A DNA stretch of 64,000 nt from Sphagnum compactum (Eukaryota; Bryophyta; Sphagnopsida; Sphagnales), in assembly GCA_965153455.1 (NCBI GenBank), contig OZ234494.1:4836001-4900000 (forward strand), written 5' to 3'. The notes under the pieces were generated by a model. The model did not search any database. It had not been told where the DNA came from and was given only the letters and a program-made list of their open reading frames with translations. Shown here piece after piece: positions 13,146 to 28,500 of the stretch; position 1 is the first letter of the stretch; the number at the start of each line of letters is the position of its first letter. The position numbers were made by a program, and so were the translations under genes.

Positions 13146-14081
13146 TATATTTTATTTTTATCTAAATTGTTTTTCTCCATATATACCTTCCAATATTTTT
13201 GTATCATTTTTTAAAAATTGCTTTCATTTCAACCTTAAACAACAATAAACTAAACAAAGAATAAAATTTATGTAAAACTAACTTTCACCCTTCAAACAAA
13301 ACTTGCAAATAAGTATTCATGTTGAAAAAACAACCATTGAGTTATAGATTTTCCCCAAAAACTCAAAATAATTGTTGTCATCCTTTGAGAAAACTTTATA
13401 CAATTTATTAAACCACCTATGCCATTGTCATCATCAACAACAAAAAATGATTTTATTCATGCATCCCAAAAATTTCACAAAACACCTTTCAAAAAATAAA
13501 AATGAATTGAACAAAATGAACCTTATACCTAATACATTTGACAATAAAATTCCCATAACTCACAATTAGTCTCAAATGTTATGAGATAATAACATGGTTA
13601 AGGAACCATCAATGGCTCTTGAATCATGTTGTGACATTATTTTTTACATTGTTTCACAATACATTAAATAGTGTTCCTATTTTTACACTATTTCCTATAC
13701 CTTAAAAATTGAACCTTGTTTGGTTAATGTTGGAGTGTTTTTAAAGGTTCAATTTCACATTTTAAATATAAGTTTTTTAAAAATATGAAATTTGAAAAAA
13801 AACAATGTCCTTCATCCAAAATGAACAATGTTTTATTTATTGTTCCTTGTGTTTAGTATTTCAAACAAATCAATTTAAGTTTGATTATGTAATTCAAATA
13901 AGAATCAATTACAATTGTTGACCATAACATTCAAACATTAAGGTACAAACACATTAAAGAAAACCAAGGGCACTAAAATCAAAAACTTTCCCAAGGACTA
14001 CATTTGAAATGTAACATTCACGTGTTGATATATTTTTTTTAATTTTGTATTTTAATATTTAATTTACAATTGTGTTTAAGG

Positions 14082-14107
14082 TATATATATATATATATAT
14101 ATATATA
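14082..14107. repeat. (TA)n microsatellite
   Basis: Uninterrupted run of about 13 TA dinucleotides in AT-rich intergenic DNA. Confidence 0.9.
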
Positions 14108-14849
14108 CGTTTTAATTACATCTTGATTTTATGTGATATATAATTTATATCCCATGCTTGTAAAAATACATAAATGCATAACTTTTGTTGAAAACACATT
14201 CAAAATCCATAATTTTTTGGGCTAAAAACATGTTTGAACCAAAGGTGTTGAAATGAGTTATATTTTTTTAATTATTTTTTAATTTTTAAATCATTAACAT
14301 TGAAAAGGAATGTTGTGAATTTTATAAGGAACACATGTAAAAAGAAAAGAAAAACTTTCATCAATTGTTTCAATTTTGAAACATTGAGAATTTGCAAATA
14401 ATGGAACAAATTGCAAATTTGTTTTTTTAAAAAAATTATCCCACTATTGTTGTCCCCTTATGATTTTTTCAAAAATGAAACCGTTATAATTTTGTCCACA
14501 CAACTTGTGGCTCCTTTTATTGTGTTTGCACTAATTTGAGTCCTTTATTTTTTAGAAATCTTAACGTACACATTCAATATCATATCTTGAATTCAAGTTT
14601 AGAAGTTTAACCAAAAAAAATACGTAAACAAAAGAACCAACTATTGACCATCACACCAAATGAATTCCAACAACAAAACATTTACACCTTCCTAAAACTC
14701 TCCACAAATCAATTCCAAATTATGTTCATCATTAGAATGTGTATGTTGAGTTTTTGAACATTTCAATGCAGATTTTCTTTAACATATAATACCGCGTCTT
14801 GAAAATCTATCTATGAAGGAAGGTAGTTTAGTTTGTTTTGTTTTGTTTG

Positions 14850-16817
14850 TACCGATGAGATCCACCGAACCAGGATGCTTTCAGATCCCGTTCTTGGTGT
14901 CTTTGGAAGGCTCTTGACGAGGAGGGGTGCGTGAGCTTTGGTTCCATGACATTTTGACTTGTGATGCAAAAGTTCTTGAATATTGAATGATTTGTTTCAA
15001 GCTTTCATTTGAACCACTTGGTGATTGAAGGAAAGGTTGAAAGTATAATTTCATCTTCCATTATTGGTTCGAGTCCTTTGATATGTGTCATATTTTGCAA
15101 TCTTTGATGGCACAATCTTTAGTCCCGTCACACTTTTAGAGGTTTGATACTAGGCCACGATCTAGTACAATGGAGCACCTCGTCTTTGCAAAATTGAATG
15201 CACCTCCCCAAGAGAATTTCATGTTTCAAATCTCAGGGATCTTACAAAAGTGGAAGGCAGGTACCTTATGCCTTTGTAAGATTTGCAAGTCTAAGTGAAG
15301 ACAAGAAAAACACGTGAAAGATCGTTGCGAATGTGCACCTGGAAATTGTATAAGGATGTAGACAGAATTTGCTTGGTTGGTGATTGCTGACAACCACCAA
15401 GAATACCTCATATTTTGTGAAAGGAGAGCCATATAGCTTTCACCCTCATCAAGGGTGAGTTTATGTCTTGCTAAAATGAGGGATGTTGCAGAGCTCCTGG
15501 AGTGTATTTCTTGATGCAGATGGTGCAAGAGCTATTGCAAGCACCTCATGTGTAGCTAATGCAGCCAATCCACTATGTTTGACTGTGTTGGGATCCCTTG
15601 CAAATAATCCTTCCTCAAGTCCACGGGAAAATGAATGAATGTGGTGATTCCAAATTCTCCCAAAAAGGTCTGCAAGGCCAGACTTGTGTGTCTTGTCTGT
15701 ATCCTGCAGTTTAGTACCAAGAGCCAGTCATACATGTAGTCTAAGGCTTCCTTGATTTGCAATTCCCTTGCCATGCACACCACTTCCAGCCATGAAACTT
15801 ATTCTGTTTGCTTTGCTATCCTCCCAATGCATAGAAGGAGGCTGCAAACATACAATAGAGTTTCATCACAGCTTCCAACCATGATCATACTTGCCATCCT
15901 CCTCAATCTGATGTACATTTCCAGGCATCCCTTGTCCTCCCTCCCCACTTTCATTGGAATCCCCCAGATCCTCCTCATCTCCAGAGCCAAAATACCAAGT
16001 CAATCACTTGTTGGAACTCTTCTTTACCTCTCTTTGGATTGCTGTCCAACTCGTTCTTACTTACAGATGCTTGCTCTGATACTCATCAGGTGTTGACAAG
16101 CTGTGAAAGAAATCCATCAGTAACATCATTAAGCTCAAAGACAAATTGGAATCACTGGGATTTCAGTTGCACCTGGAAGTCCTGGAGAAGAAGAGAGTGA
16201 GCTCCTCCTCTTGCTTAGGTATCAGTTGCCAGTTTTGCAGCTTCCCTTTTCTTCTCACCAGTCCTTTGTTTCCCTTTTGCTTTACCATCTTTCTCATATG
16301 AAAATCGAAAGAACTTCCCCGAGCCCATACGGTACTACATCAGAGACCTGTACATAAACACAACATTTGGAACACAATCAGTGCCTAGCCATGACAGGTA
16401 CAAGAGGTGCTTCTAAAGGAACTGAGAGGAAGGAGGTACAAAAAAGAGGTGTGGTTCTGAAGGAACTGGGAGGAAAAGAGTACCAGAACAAATAGGACTG
16501 CAGCTGAGAATTGAAGAATTGAAGAAAACAGGAGGAATCTAGCATTGTTTGACAAAGCAAACAGCAAGATCTGAGATGCATTTGTAAGAAATCATGACAA
16601 AACCCACACCTGATCTGCAGCAAAGCATAAGCAAACAGAAAAAAGTTTCACAAGAATTAGGTCATTAGGGCTGCTGTTGTTGTATTGGGTCCTTGCTTGT
16701 TCCTTGCTACCGTTTGTCCTCTTCTTGAGGTTTCTGCGTGACCCGCACAACAGAAAGAATTCTTCACAGACAGACCCACAAACAGATCCATAGACACAGA
16801 GAGACACAGAGTTAGAG
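14850..16817. other. Upstream region of the E2 gene, with unidentified protein-like segments on the - strand
   Basis: Base composition becomes more balanced here. On the - strand, open segments at 15226-15528 and 15556-15783, and an acidic stretch within 15850-16000 readable as SGDEEDLGDSNESGEGG, look more protein-like than the AT-rich DNA to the left. They do not join into one frame and I recognise no family. About 16640-16817 probably contains the promoter and 5' UTR of the E2 gene; the last 70 bases are CA/GA-rich (ACAGACAGACCCACAAACAG). Confidence 0.35.
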
Positions 16818-18466
<1,649 letters not shown>

Positions 18467-19739
18467 GAGCTCTTGGGCTTGGGAGAAGAAGATGGACTGA
18501 TTGAGGAGCAGCCTACAAGCAATAATGCCAAAATCCTGGTAAACATGGTCTTAATGTGCGCATGGGAAATCCACAAAAACTAAGCCTATGGCAATGAAGC
18601 TGAGACTTGTTGCAACTGAAGTGTGACATCTTTGTCAATTTGATTCCTCACTGCCTTGAGATCTATCCCATAAAAAAATAGAGATCCAAAGCATGTTCAA
18701 AGCATGAAGGTGGTATGTGAAATAGAGCTGCTTGGATGCATGCCGGAGTCCCACTCCTAAGAAATTCCATATTTCTGCTCTATGAAAAATCTAAATGGGT
18801 GGTATGTGTAGGCATTGAATTGTAGTAGATGTACCGAGCTTGGGTGTAAGTATTCTCTGGAATGAAAAACTGGGTTGCCCAGATGTGGCAAGCTTGGTGG
18901 TCATTTAGTCATTGTCTTGCCTACTGAGGAGAAAGCCTACCTCAGCTGAAACTCAGTCTCAAAGTGCTGCTGCTTTGAAGGTTGGTCAAGCAAAATGAAA
19001 ACCCGTTTTCTTGGTGTCTCTCTTGAGAGGCTTTTCTGAAGGCCCTAGGATGAGGGCATTACCAGATTAAGGGCAAGCTAGGAGATCCAACATTGAGAAG
19101 AAACAAAACACCTTGCTACTAAAGCAATTCTCAGATCGAGATAGAAACAACAAAAGGCCTCAAAAACCAATTTGCTTAGTATCAAATATTTGAGACTTGC
19201 ACTCAAAATGTCCAATTTCATTACCAACACGGTCAACAACAACAACAACAACGAGTTTGAGCAACAACATCATCATCATCATTAGAAACTCAAGACTGTA
19301 GCATCTTCTCAAGAAAACAAAATTTCCAACACCTTGATGAAGAAATTCTCAAATTCTAGTCATGGTTCCGAAGCTAACTTGAATCTTTGTACAAATTCCA
19401 AATAGGAACAAACTTGGAATTTATTTTTTCTTCTCAATAGCATGCAAATATATCAATCCATTTTATCTGACCTTGATGAAGAATACTCAATTTCTAGCTA
19501 TGTTTTAAAGCTAAGAATATATTTGCAAATTTATCTAGTTATGTTTTAGAGCTAAAACATTTATCTACAAATTCAACTTGTTATGTTTTCGAGCCAGGAA
19601 TTATTTCTCTAAAAGGTTCAAACAAGAAGAGATTTTACATTACAACTTTGTTTCTTTTCAGGTGTATGCAAAGAGATCATCAACTTCATACCATAGTCCA
19701 CAATTTCGAGGAGCTACTCCAACAATGGTTTCTGAAAAT
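18467..19739. other. 3' flank of the E2 gene and intergenic DNA
   Basis: The first part is likely 3' UTR. A compound trinucleotide tract (ACAACAACAACAACAACG, then CATCATCATCATCATT) lies at 19230-19284. No other gene is visible. Confidence 0.5.
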
Positions 19740-20173
19740 TGCTTCAGAGCAGTTCAAAATCTTTGAATCAAATCCTGAAATTCATCTTTGAAACTAGATT
19801 TTTGAAGCAAATTTTTGAATCAATCTTAGAAGCAAAACCTTTGAATCATCAATAATCTTCAAAGCAACTGACTTTGAAGCAGTCTTGGGATCAATCTTAG
19901 AAGAAAGTTCCTTTGAATTGATCATTGGAGCAATTTTGGAGTCACTCTTTGATATCAGAATCTTTTGAAGCAATCTATGAATCATAATCCTTGAAGCAAA
20001 ATTTTGCAATCAATGTTTGGAATAGAATCTTTGGAGCAATATCTATGAATCAATCTTTGAAGAAATCTTGCTTGGAATCAATCTATCTGTGAAAGCAAGC
20101 CTTTGAATCAAGTCTTTGAAATCGATCTTTCAAGCAATTTTGGAATCATTATTGATCTTTGAAGCAATTTTGC
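19740..20173. repeat. Degenerate repeat array of TTTGAAGCAATCTTTGAATCAATC type
   Basis: Units of about 10-24 bp made from TTTGAAGCAA, TTTGAATCAATC and TTGGAATCAATC recur throughout in varying order. On the - strand this reads as Ser/Lys/Ile-rich frames, which are artefacts of the repeat. The array runs directly into the tandem duplication at 20174. Confidence 0.75.
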
Positions 20174-20498
20174 AATCAATCTGTTTCGGAATCGAAGCAA
20201 TAGTCTATGAATCAATCTTGGAAGAAATCCGTTGATGAAGTATTCGTTGAAGCAATCTCTAAATATGCATTCTAGTGATCATGCAATTCTATTGAGAAGA
20301 TTGGATCCATTGGAAAGATCTCGTCTGAATCAATCTGTTTTGGAATCGATCTTCGAAGCAATAGTCTATGAACCAGTCTTTGAAGAAATCCGTTGTTGAA
20401 GCAATCGTTGAAGCAATCTTTGAATCTAAACATGCATTCTAGTGATCATGCAATTTTATTGAGGAGATTGAATCAATTGGAAACATCTCGTCTGAATC
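20174..20498. repeat. Tandem duplication, unit about 154 bp
   Basis: Copy 1 (20174-20327) and copy 2 (20328-20498) both start AATCAATCTGTTT(C/T)GGAATCG and continue through AATAGTCTATGAA, GAAGAAATCCGTTG, CATTCTAGTGATCATGCAAT and ATCTCGTCTGAATC. They differ by scattered substitutions and small indels (copy 2 is about 17 bp longer). It lies at the edge of the degenerate array. Confidence 0.85.
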
Positions 20499-22507
20499 GC
20501 TTATTTCATGGAGCGCAGGAACTGCATTTGTTTTCAGATCAGGTTCCTCTGCTGCTTTCTCTGTTTTCCGCAAGCGGCATCTCCAATTGGCATACTTAAA
20601 GCTTAGTTATATGATCAGTTTAACAACAGAAAAAGCTTGTAAGAAATGATTTGATCAAAGTTTTCTGCGAGCTAAGGAACTTACCAACGTGATGATGATG
20701 ATGATGGAATGATGCCGATGTTTTGTGAAACAAGCTATCTCCACAGTGCTGTTGTTGTTTCCTGCACAGCTTGCTAGTTCCGCAACAGAGAATTCTTCTC
20801 TCCACGTTGTCGTCGTTTTTGTGTTTGTTCAGTATCCCTGATCTTCTTCGCGGAAGAGACACACAGGTGGCACCGTCCACGCCCCTATTTCAGGCACCAG
20901 TTGTGCGAGAAAAGCGGTTCTATATGTCTTTCCGGAGCGTGCTGGCGGAGAGGCGCATTTCCATATTGGAAAAGACAGAAGTTGGCGCTTTCGAGAAATT
21001 TCAGCAGCTTTTGTTTTCTTGCGTGATTTCATGGCATACTACTGTGTGACAAAGACGAGCTATACGGTAAGCAATCGTATCACTTCCTCTCTTTGGCGTG
21101 CTTCGGCGAATGCCTGAGTAGTTTGTGCGGAAGTGCGCGTCCGGTAGAGAAGTTTGCTTGCAATATAAGCCAGGAAACGAGCCGAACCGTTTGAACTTTG
21201 AACGGATCAGCAGCTGATGTTGCGATTGAAGAATAGTGATTCCATCGGACTTGTTGCCGGGCAAAAAGTTTTGAAAGAATTTCAAGTTCCGGGGGAATCT
21301 TGTTCAGATCACAGGGAAGTGAAAATATATGTCGTATCTTTGCTGTCAAGAAGAAGAGCTTATAGCATTCGAAATTCCTGTGGCGTCCGTTGTTGTTGCT
21401 GCCTGCGACAGATTTCGAGCTTTTTCCGAGAATCTAGTATCGAGAGTGGAGTTTGGAGACTGTGCAACACAGACGAATGATAGCGTCCTCCCCCACAGGT
21501 TTGGCGCTAAAACCTACAACCTCATGAAGGAAACCTTGAACTGCAGATTGCTAGGTGATTATTTTTTCTCGGGGGATTGAGAAAGGGATTCCAGAGTTTT
21601 GTTGCCAGAAAGTAGCTGAAGGGACTCGATCAGCAGGAGTTCAGGGTCAAGCAGTTTTAGGCCAGGGAAAGATCTTGAAGAATGTGGTCAGGTTTTCTTT
21701 AGATTCACGAAGACTGAATTCACAAAGACTTTTTCACTTTTGAGATTTTTGCAACTAGTGGCACCACCAATGGGTTCTCAGTTTTATGTTCAGGATGGGA
21801 GAATTCAGTGGATTGTTGTGAGCAGAAGCTTGAATAAGTTGGAAACTCTGCAATTGTGTTAATCCAGGCTGTGCAAATTGCATTTGAGAGATTAGGTTTC
21901 AGGGTTTGAACAATTCAGTGCACTGTTTTGTTCTTAATGGTTGAAGGATATGGGTGATTGTCTCGTGGGAAGAAAACAATATGGAATTGTGGGTTTTGCT
22001 GCCAAAACCCCAAGTTGAAATCTATGTAGAGTTTCAATCTTTGTGTTCCAATATCATTCTGCTATGAAGATCACTGAGGAATGATCTCTTTGTGTTTTTG
22101 TTTATTTTTAGATTGACCAAGTCGCTCAAGAGGTGGAGTTTTGGGCTGGCAGTTTGGAGTTTCAACTCTCCAGGATATTAGGCAACATGTTGGGTGGAAT
22201 TTTTGGAGCGTTCAAGAAGCTCTTTCTGACACAGGCATGTGAAGCATTGTGAGAGCTTGGAGCATTTGATGTAAGAGCTTGGTTGCTTCAGAGACCTTGA
22301 GGAGATGGAGAGGGGATGCTCAGGGCAGGGATTGCCCGCCACCTTCCCTCCTTTGGCTGTTTGAACTTGAACAGACAACTGCATTGAGCTTGGCCATGGA
22401 GACCTAGAATTAGGTTGTGCACGGTCAAATTTCAACAAGATGTTGGTGGCAAGAGCTTGGTCAATTTGAGCGTTTTGGTTTTGAGGTTGCTGCAAAGGAC
22501 ACTGAGG
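20499..22507 (+). promoter_or_regulatory. Presumed promoter and 5' UTR region of the ZFYVE26-like gene
   Basis: This region lies between the repeat block and the start codon at 22508 and has a higher GC content than the DNA to its left. Open frames of 60-130 codons on both strands lack recognisable motifs. A TTTATTTTTAG acceptor-like site near 22111 could end a 5' UTR intron. In the coding frame a stop lies at 22385 and no ATG occurs between it and 22508. The transcription start cannot be placed by eye. Confidence 0.35.
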
Positions 22508-25500
22508 ATGGAGGGAAAGGAGCAGCACATGCTTGGGGGGGCAATCGCCAACTACCTCTTCCTCTCGCAATTTGAGCTTATGCGTGCAACTTTGCTAAGC
22601 TTAGGTGAGCGGAATCCACAGGCAGCATGTGACATCTATCGCGCTGTAATCCTGCAGGTCTGGAAGCTCAAGGGGATTGTGTGGTCTGAAAGTGTGCCAT
22701 CCTCTGCACATTTGGCATGGATGTGTCTCCAAGAGCTTCATGCAATGGAGGAGAAACTTCTGGACAAGGCTGATGATGATCTGCAACAAGGGGGGGAGAC
22801 ATTGAACTATAGGTTGTCAAGAGACCATTGTTGGAGCTTTAATTGCCAGCCTGTTTATGACAGAATCGAGTTCCTTCTTTTAGTGGAATTTCTGAAGAGC
22901 TTTATACTTGAGAATGGGGAGGCGAATGCCGGGGACATCAAGCACAAGGGCTTTGTTGATTTAGGTAGGCAGAGGAGGAAGATGCATATTTTAAATGTGT
23001 CTGTTTCATAAGCTGGCAAGAGTAACAATTCTAAATGGGCTTGTTCATCCCTCCTGCTGCTTGTGATTAAAAAACAGAAGGACCCTCTAGAGTTCCTGAC
23101 TACTATGGGTTGCTTTGGGAGTTCTTTTGTGGCTGACCAAGTTCTAAGTCATGTGAGGGATTTGCATGTTGTTCCTTTTGCAATGTCTCTTGATTGCTAG
23201 CCAATGTCATGACTAAGTCTTCTTGTTGCTTCTGGTAATGCAACAGAAACTCAGGACACAGATTTTTGTGTCATGGTTTGCCCAATATTTTGGGCAGGTT
23301 ATTATTAACGTATCTACACCCACAGTCAGGAGCTGATGAAGTCAGTGGGGAGTCATGGCAGCTCATCACTGCTATTCATGGGGAAGATGATGGTCTGACA
23401 CTTTGTGAGCAACCTTCAGAAGGTTATGACCACATTCGTTGTTTTGTTACCTTCAATTGTTGTGGAGTTTCTTCATAATCTCATAGATATCTTCTTCTCC
23501 ACCTGTCTGGACTGAACTGTGATTTTGGGAGTATGAAACTGGGTATCCAGCATTTTCTTTGGGAACAGATGATGAAGGTGTGAACAGACCTTTGTCTCTG
23601 GATTGTTTGCCCTTTTGTTTATGGGCTTGGTGAAGTCAATTGCATCGTGAAGTAGCAAGAACTAATGGGGTGCATTTCATGTCATTTTGTGTGGAGTCTT
23701 GTAGGGGTGGGAGGAACAGAGGGAGATGAAGTAGAGGTTCTCTTTGGAGGTAAAGCAAGTGCAAATAGAACTGAAGACAATTCTGAAAATGTGAAAACAG
23801 TGGGTCTTCAACTTGTGGAGAAGATGATGGCAGCAGGTCTTGATCGGCTGAACAGAACACTCCAATTTGTCACAGGATTTGTATCAGAGGAGCAAGTTAA
23901 TAACACCGAGAGGGAGAGACAAACTGAAGAGAAGGATGCAGATAGAAAAGAGCACATTTCAGAGTCACTGCAAACACTTGGACATGGGAAGGAAACCCTG
24001 TCAGCAATGGAGAGAAAGTGGTTACGCTATGTGACACTTCGTCATCCTCAGCTTCTGAATGTGTTGTGTCAGAACATTTGGAGGCAACAGTGTAGCGCTG
24101 ATTTGGATTCACTGACTATGGTGTCTGATAGGTGCATCAATGGAGATAACATCAAAATGGCAGAAGAAGAAGACATGAATGGAGATCCAGTTGAAAAACT
24201 GAAGAGAGTTTCTAAGTGCCCTGAAGGCTTTGAGGTTAGACTCAAACTTTTTGCCAGCACCCTACTTCTTGTCACAATCTTGATGTGCAATTGAGATGTA
24301 GGATTGTGCTTGGTTGCAAACATCAAGCCAGCAGCTCAACAATCACACTTATAGCACTTTGTAATTGGTTATTAGGTTAAACAATCCCCTTAGGTGTTAC
24401 ACATCATTTTCAACTCATCACTAGCTGGATACCTTTGTGAGCAAGAAACCCAGCCATGCAAGAGAATTGTTGGGCTTCATGGCAGCTCAGCCCTCATGGA
24501 AAAGTGGTTGCTTTATATGCAGATGGGTTCTGTCATTCAGAGGGAAGTACAGCATGCACACCTCTGGCAAATTGGGGAGGACATGAAAGCAGGCCAGCTG
24601 GTCAAGGCAGCTCAGCACCTGCAGTACCTCCATGAAGATTTTGCACCTAGTGAAGCTGAATGCAGGTTCTTTGTGATTTCTTGGCTGGGTTCTCATTCAC
24701 AGTTTTGCAATGGTTGCAGTCTTGCATAAGTGTCATTTTGCATCACCACAACTGGCCTGTTTGTAGTGTTCCAATTGGTATTCTCAATGTGTCAACATGT
24801 ATCCTAATGTTACTCTGCTGTGTGATAATGTAAAGAAGGGCATCTGCTTTATTAATTTATCCATGTCTCAGAAGCCATTCAGGTGAAGAGTGTCACTCAC
24901 TCATAGTTGTTAGCAGATGTGGCATCCACTTTTCTCTTGGTCACAATTTGAGATATGCGGAGATATCAAGGTAAGCCAATTCCCTTCATTTTCAGGAAGA
25001 CAACTTTCTCAATACAATCCAGCCTTTCTCAGTCCTGTCTTTTTGTTTGGATGTTTATCCAGTGATGCAGTCACCTCCATCTTCAGGGAGACCAAATCCA
25101 AGGTGGGAGGGGAACATGATCATATCATGATGACCATACATGAATGCAGTCTTGCCTCTGGGAGCAGCCTGATCCCTAGGCTGGTGGAGGTATGCTGTTC
25201 ATGATCATATAGTTACTTGGCTCATCCGTGGTCAGCTGATGTGTTTGCATACACACATTGAGAAAGAGCATCAAGCTAATAATCTTGTTATAGAGCTCAC
25301 TACCATCTTATGGGCCTAGTCTCAAACCCCAGTTTTAGCCACCACCAATGAGGTAATTTAGCATGTTTGTTATCTAAAACTGTTAGAACCTTATGTCTTT
25401 GTGGGATGATAAGCACCTTGGAGAGGAAGCAACAGCATACTGTGTAACAATACCATGAAATAGAATGTGGACAGATCCTATGACCTTATTTTCTGAGGAT

Positions 25501-28500
25501 GGACACTTGTAGGTCAGAGATGTGGTGGAAGTACAGAAAGATGTTGGAAACTTTTTTGTCCCTACATTTATCTGGTCTATGGACAGATCTCTGATTTTTG
25601 TTGACAATGCTTGCATTTGAACTTGACCAGTCTGCACAGGACAACATACTTCGAGAAGAACTACAACAAACCAGAGTTTCTCCAGATGAACTTTATCCAC
25701 CAGCACTTGAGCACCTTCATCAACAACTTCAGCAGTTGCGCTTGGCTGATCAGTCTGCTTCAGAAGGCAGCTCACTAACAGAGGCCTTTGCAATTTCTAT
25801 GTACTTGAGGGAGGCCTTTCAACATGCACGTGTGAATGGAGCTCATATATTGGAGTCTGTGATGAAGGCTGCACTATCTTCCATCAAGGGTGGTCAGCTT
25901 CAAAGAGTGGCAGATGTGATGGCCCCCTATCCTCGACTAAAGCCTTTGGTGGCGGTAATGGGTTGGGATCTCTTAGCTGGCCAGACAAAGGAGAGGCGGC
26001 AGCTGATGGAGCTTCTCTGGATCAGAAGACACACAACTGAGGGACACATGCATGCAGATTCAACTGAGGAGGTTGACTTTCTTGGAGCATGGACCTGTTT
26101 GTCTCCATAATCTTTGCATTTTATCATTAGGGTGGGCCCAGATTGAGTGACAATGATGCTTAATAAGAAACCCAACAATGCAATAGGAGTAATTCCTCTT
26201 GGTTTCCTCTGATGCTTCTTTGTTGGCATTTTCTCTTTGTTCTCTGAGAATGTAACTTAATCAGCCAATTTATCCTGTACTTTACCTCCAAATATCTGCT
26301 CGTATGATGGTGCCCTGAACAACATTATCTCTACTGGCTTCCTTCTTGTTACGTGAAGTGTTACATTCATCTCTTTATAGTTCGGGGATGACTGCAGGGC
26401 TGACTATGAAGTTGGTGGATTTCAGATGTCGTGTGTGGAGCAGCTATGTGAGGAGCTATGCTATCGATTAGAGCTGGCTTCCTTTGTTGCACGTGTAAAT
26501 TCGGGAAAGAGTGGTCTAGCGAGCAACATTCAGATCTTCAGCAAGGGAAGCCAAGCCACAAATGAAAATGTTGATGGGGCACCAGCCAGCTCATTTGCTG
26601 CAAATCTTGTCCTTGAGCGCTTGGCCATGCATTCCCCTGTGCAGGTGAGCATCAGTTGGTCATATTTTCTCCATAGGAAAAAGATCTCAACATGTGCATC
26701 TGTACAATTGTCAAATTGCAAAACTCTGACATCAGTTCAAGTTTCGAATCCTCCATGAGATCTGTGTTGTCTCAATACCCGCCAGTATGGGTTATTCAAT
26801 GGCATCCTCATCCTTCACCCTTGGTGCCCAGGTCATAATGCCCTGACAGCAGGGACTTCCCCTATATGTACAAGCCACAAATGAAATAGAAGAGGTCCCA
26901 AGGAGGCACAGCCATCTCTGTTCAGTGATGCTTAAGGTACACCACCCAGATTTTTCTGGGCATCAGCTAGGTGTTAACTTTTGAAGCTCATGCAGGTTCA
27001 AGTACCAACAGGATAACAACTGGTGAATGCTGCAGAGTGTTGGTACCATAAAATAACTGGTTGATACCCAGTTTGACACCTGAGTCAATCATAATTACCA
27101 ACTCTGGTTAATGTCTGCAGTAATTGACAGCACCCATTACATCTCATTGTGATATTTGTAATTGAGGATGTGTTTGACATGTAGGTGATTTTTGACATGG
27201 TCCCAGACATTAAGCTGAGTGATGCTCTTAAGCTTGTGAAGTTGCAGCCCGCAGGCACATCCAATTCTGCTGCCAGGCGAAGGTTAGGCTCAAGCTCTTG
27301 ACAACCCACCTTCTACTGTACATCTTGAGTTTCCTTCTGCAACTGCATCATGTCTAACATGTGAAGAAAGTTGCTGGTTAAGATTTTACCTTCTCTTCCA
27401 ACTGACTTTCTGGCGGGCCTTATGACATCAAAGGCTTCTTGACCTGGAGCTCGTACACATGCATTTTGGGGTTCAAGATGCAGTATGTGCCTTGGCTCGT
27501 ATGGAGCTGGGTGCATCTGATGACTCGAAAGATGACGAGAGACAGAGGGAAGCAATCTATTTTCTGGAGCAGCTTCATGAGCATTTGAAAGCTATCACCA
27601 CTCCTTTTCGCCGGGTATGTCTGCCTTATGTTTTTGCACTAAGATATTATCTGTCAGTGACACCGACAGACCAGTAAAGGACTTGCTACATGTTTTCATT
27701 TTTTGCATCAGTGCATGTCCTGATATGGTGCCTCTTGTGCAGATTTGGATGATGGAGATTGTGGTTTCTCTTTTGCGTATGGAGGAAATAAATATTCAAC
27801 CACCTGCAGGCAAAGGATTATCTGAATCAGAAACAGTGGAGACTCTTGAAGAGCATCCAGATGTTTCAGCAACATCTCAGAAATCTGAGCAGCCAACAGC
27901 TGTAGCATTTGTTAGCAACATTCTCAAGATGCTTTCTCAGTGCATGCCAGTTGCTAGGCTAGATTTTGAAGCAAGTGACTGGACAAGTGATTCAAACAAA
28001 TCAGGCGGCCTTCAAACCTTTGGATTCCCAGGAAGAGCAGCAAAGAAGACTTGGATGCAGAAAGTTGAACGTCTCCAGAGCTTCATAGATGAATGGGAAT
28101 GGCGCCTTGGGGTTTTGCAGCACCTGTCCACATCTTCACAGCAGCCATGGCAATGGAGGGAAGCCCTAGCAGTCCTTCATGCATCTCCAGCAACTTTGCT
28201 CAACATGTATGTTCTGCACACTCTGCCTAGTTTAATTTCTCTTTGAAGGACTGGATTCAACAAACATTGAACTCTGCTGACTTCAAGGAGCTGTTGATTT
28301 TTTGACCATGTCCTTGTGTAATCTCTTAGCAGTCTCCTATCTGGAATGTTTATGTGCTCTCTTCATTTATTCTTTGTCATGGAGAACATGTGGAAGTGAT
28401 GCTGATCCTCATGAGGTTGCTGATACAGGTGTGTACAGCGGAACCAATATGATTTGGGAGCAGTGGCAGTGAATCGCTTCGGATTGTCTCCTGAGGAAGC

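Larger units (their letters stand above)
6250..14850. other. AT-rich intergenic DNA
   Basis: This 8.6-kb stretch is strongly AT-rich, with many poly-A/T runs and almost no open frame above 90 codons. It contains degenerate short repeats (8870-9200), a CA microsatellite (13122-13145) and a TA microsatellite (14082-14107). Around 11860-12260 the + strand has loosely protein-like segments, perhaps an old retroelement gag relic, too decayed to classify. No terminal repeats or genes could be defined by eye. Confidence 0.6.

Noticed and set aside
15065-15085. tRNA T-loop-like GGTTCGAGTCC
   Set aside because: No matching acceptor, D or anticodon stems are present around it. A similar GACTCGAATCTC near 60033 fails for the same reason.
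23080-23200. Possible extra ZFYVE26 exon (KDPLEFLTTMGCFG... frame after an AACAG acceptor)
   Set aside because: Exon 1 (ends 22964) joins exon 2 (starts 23705) directly in phase. The candidate has no strong donor and overlaps the edge of the dispersed repeat.
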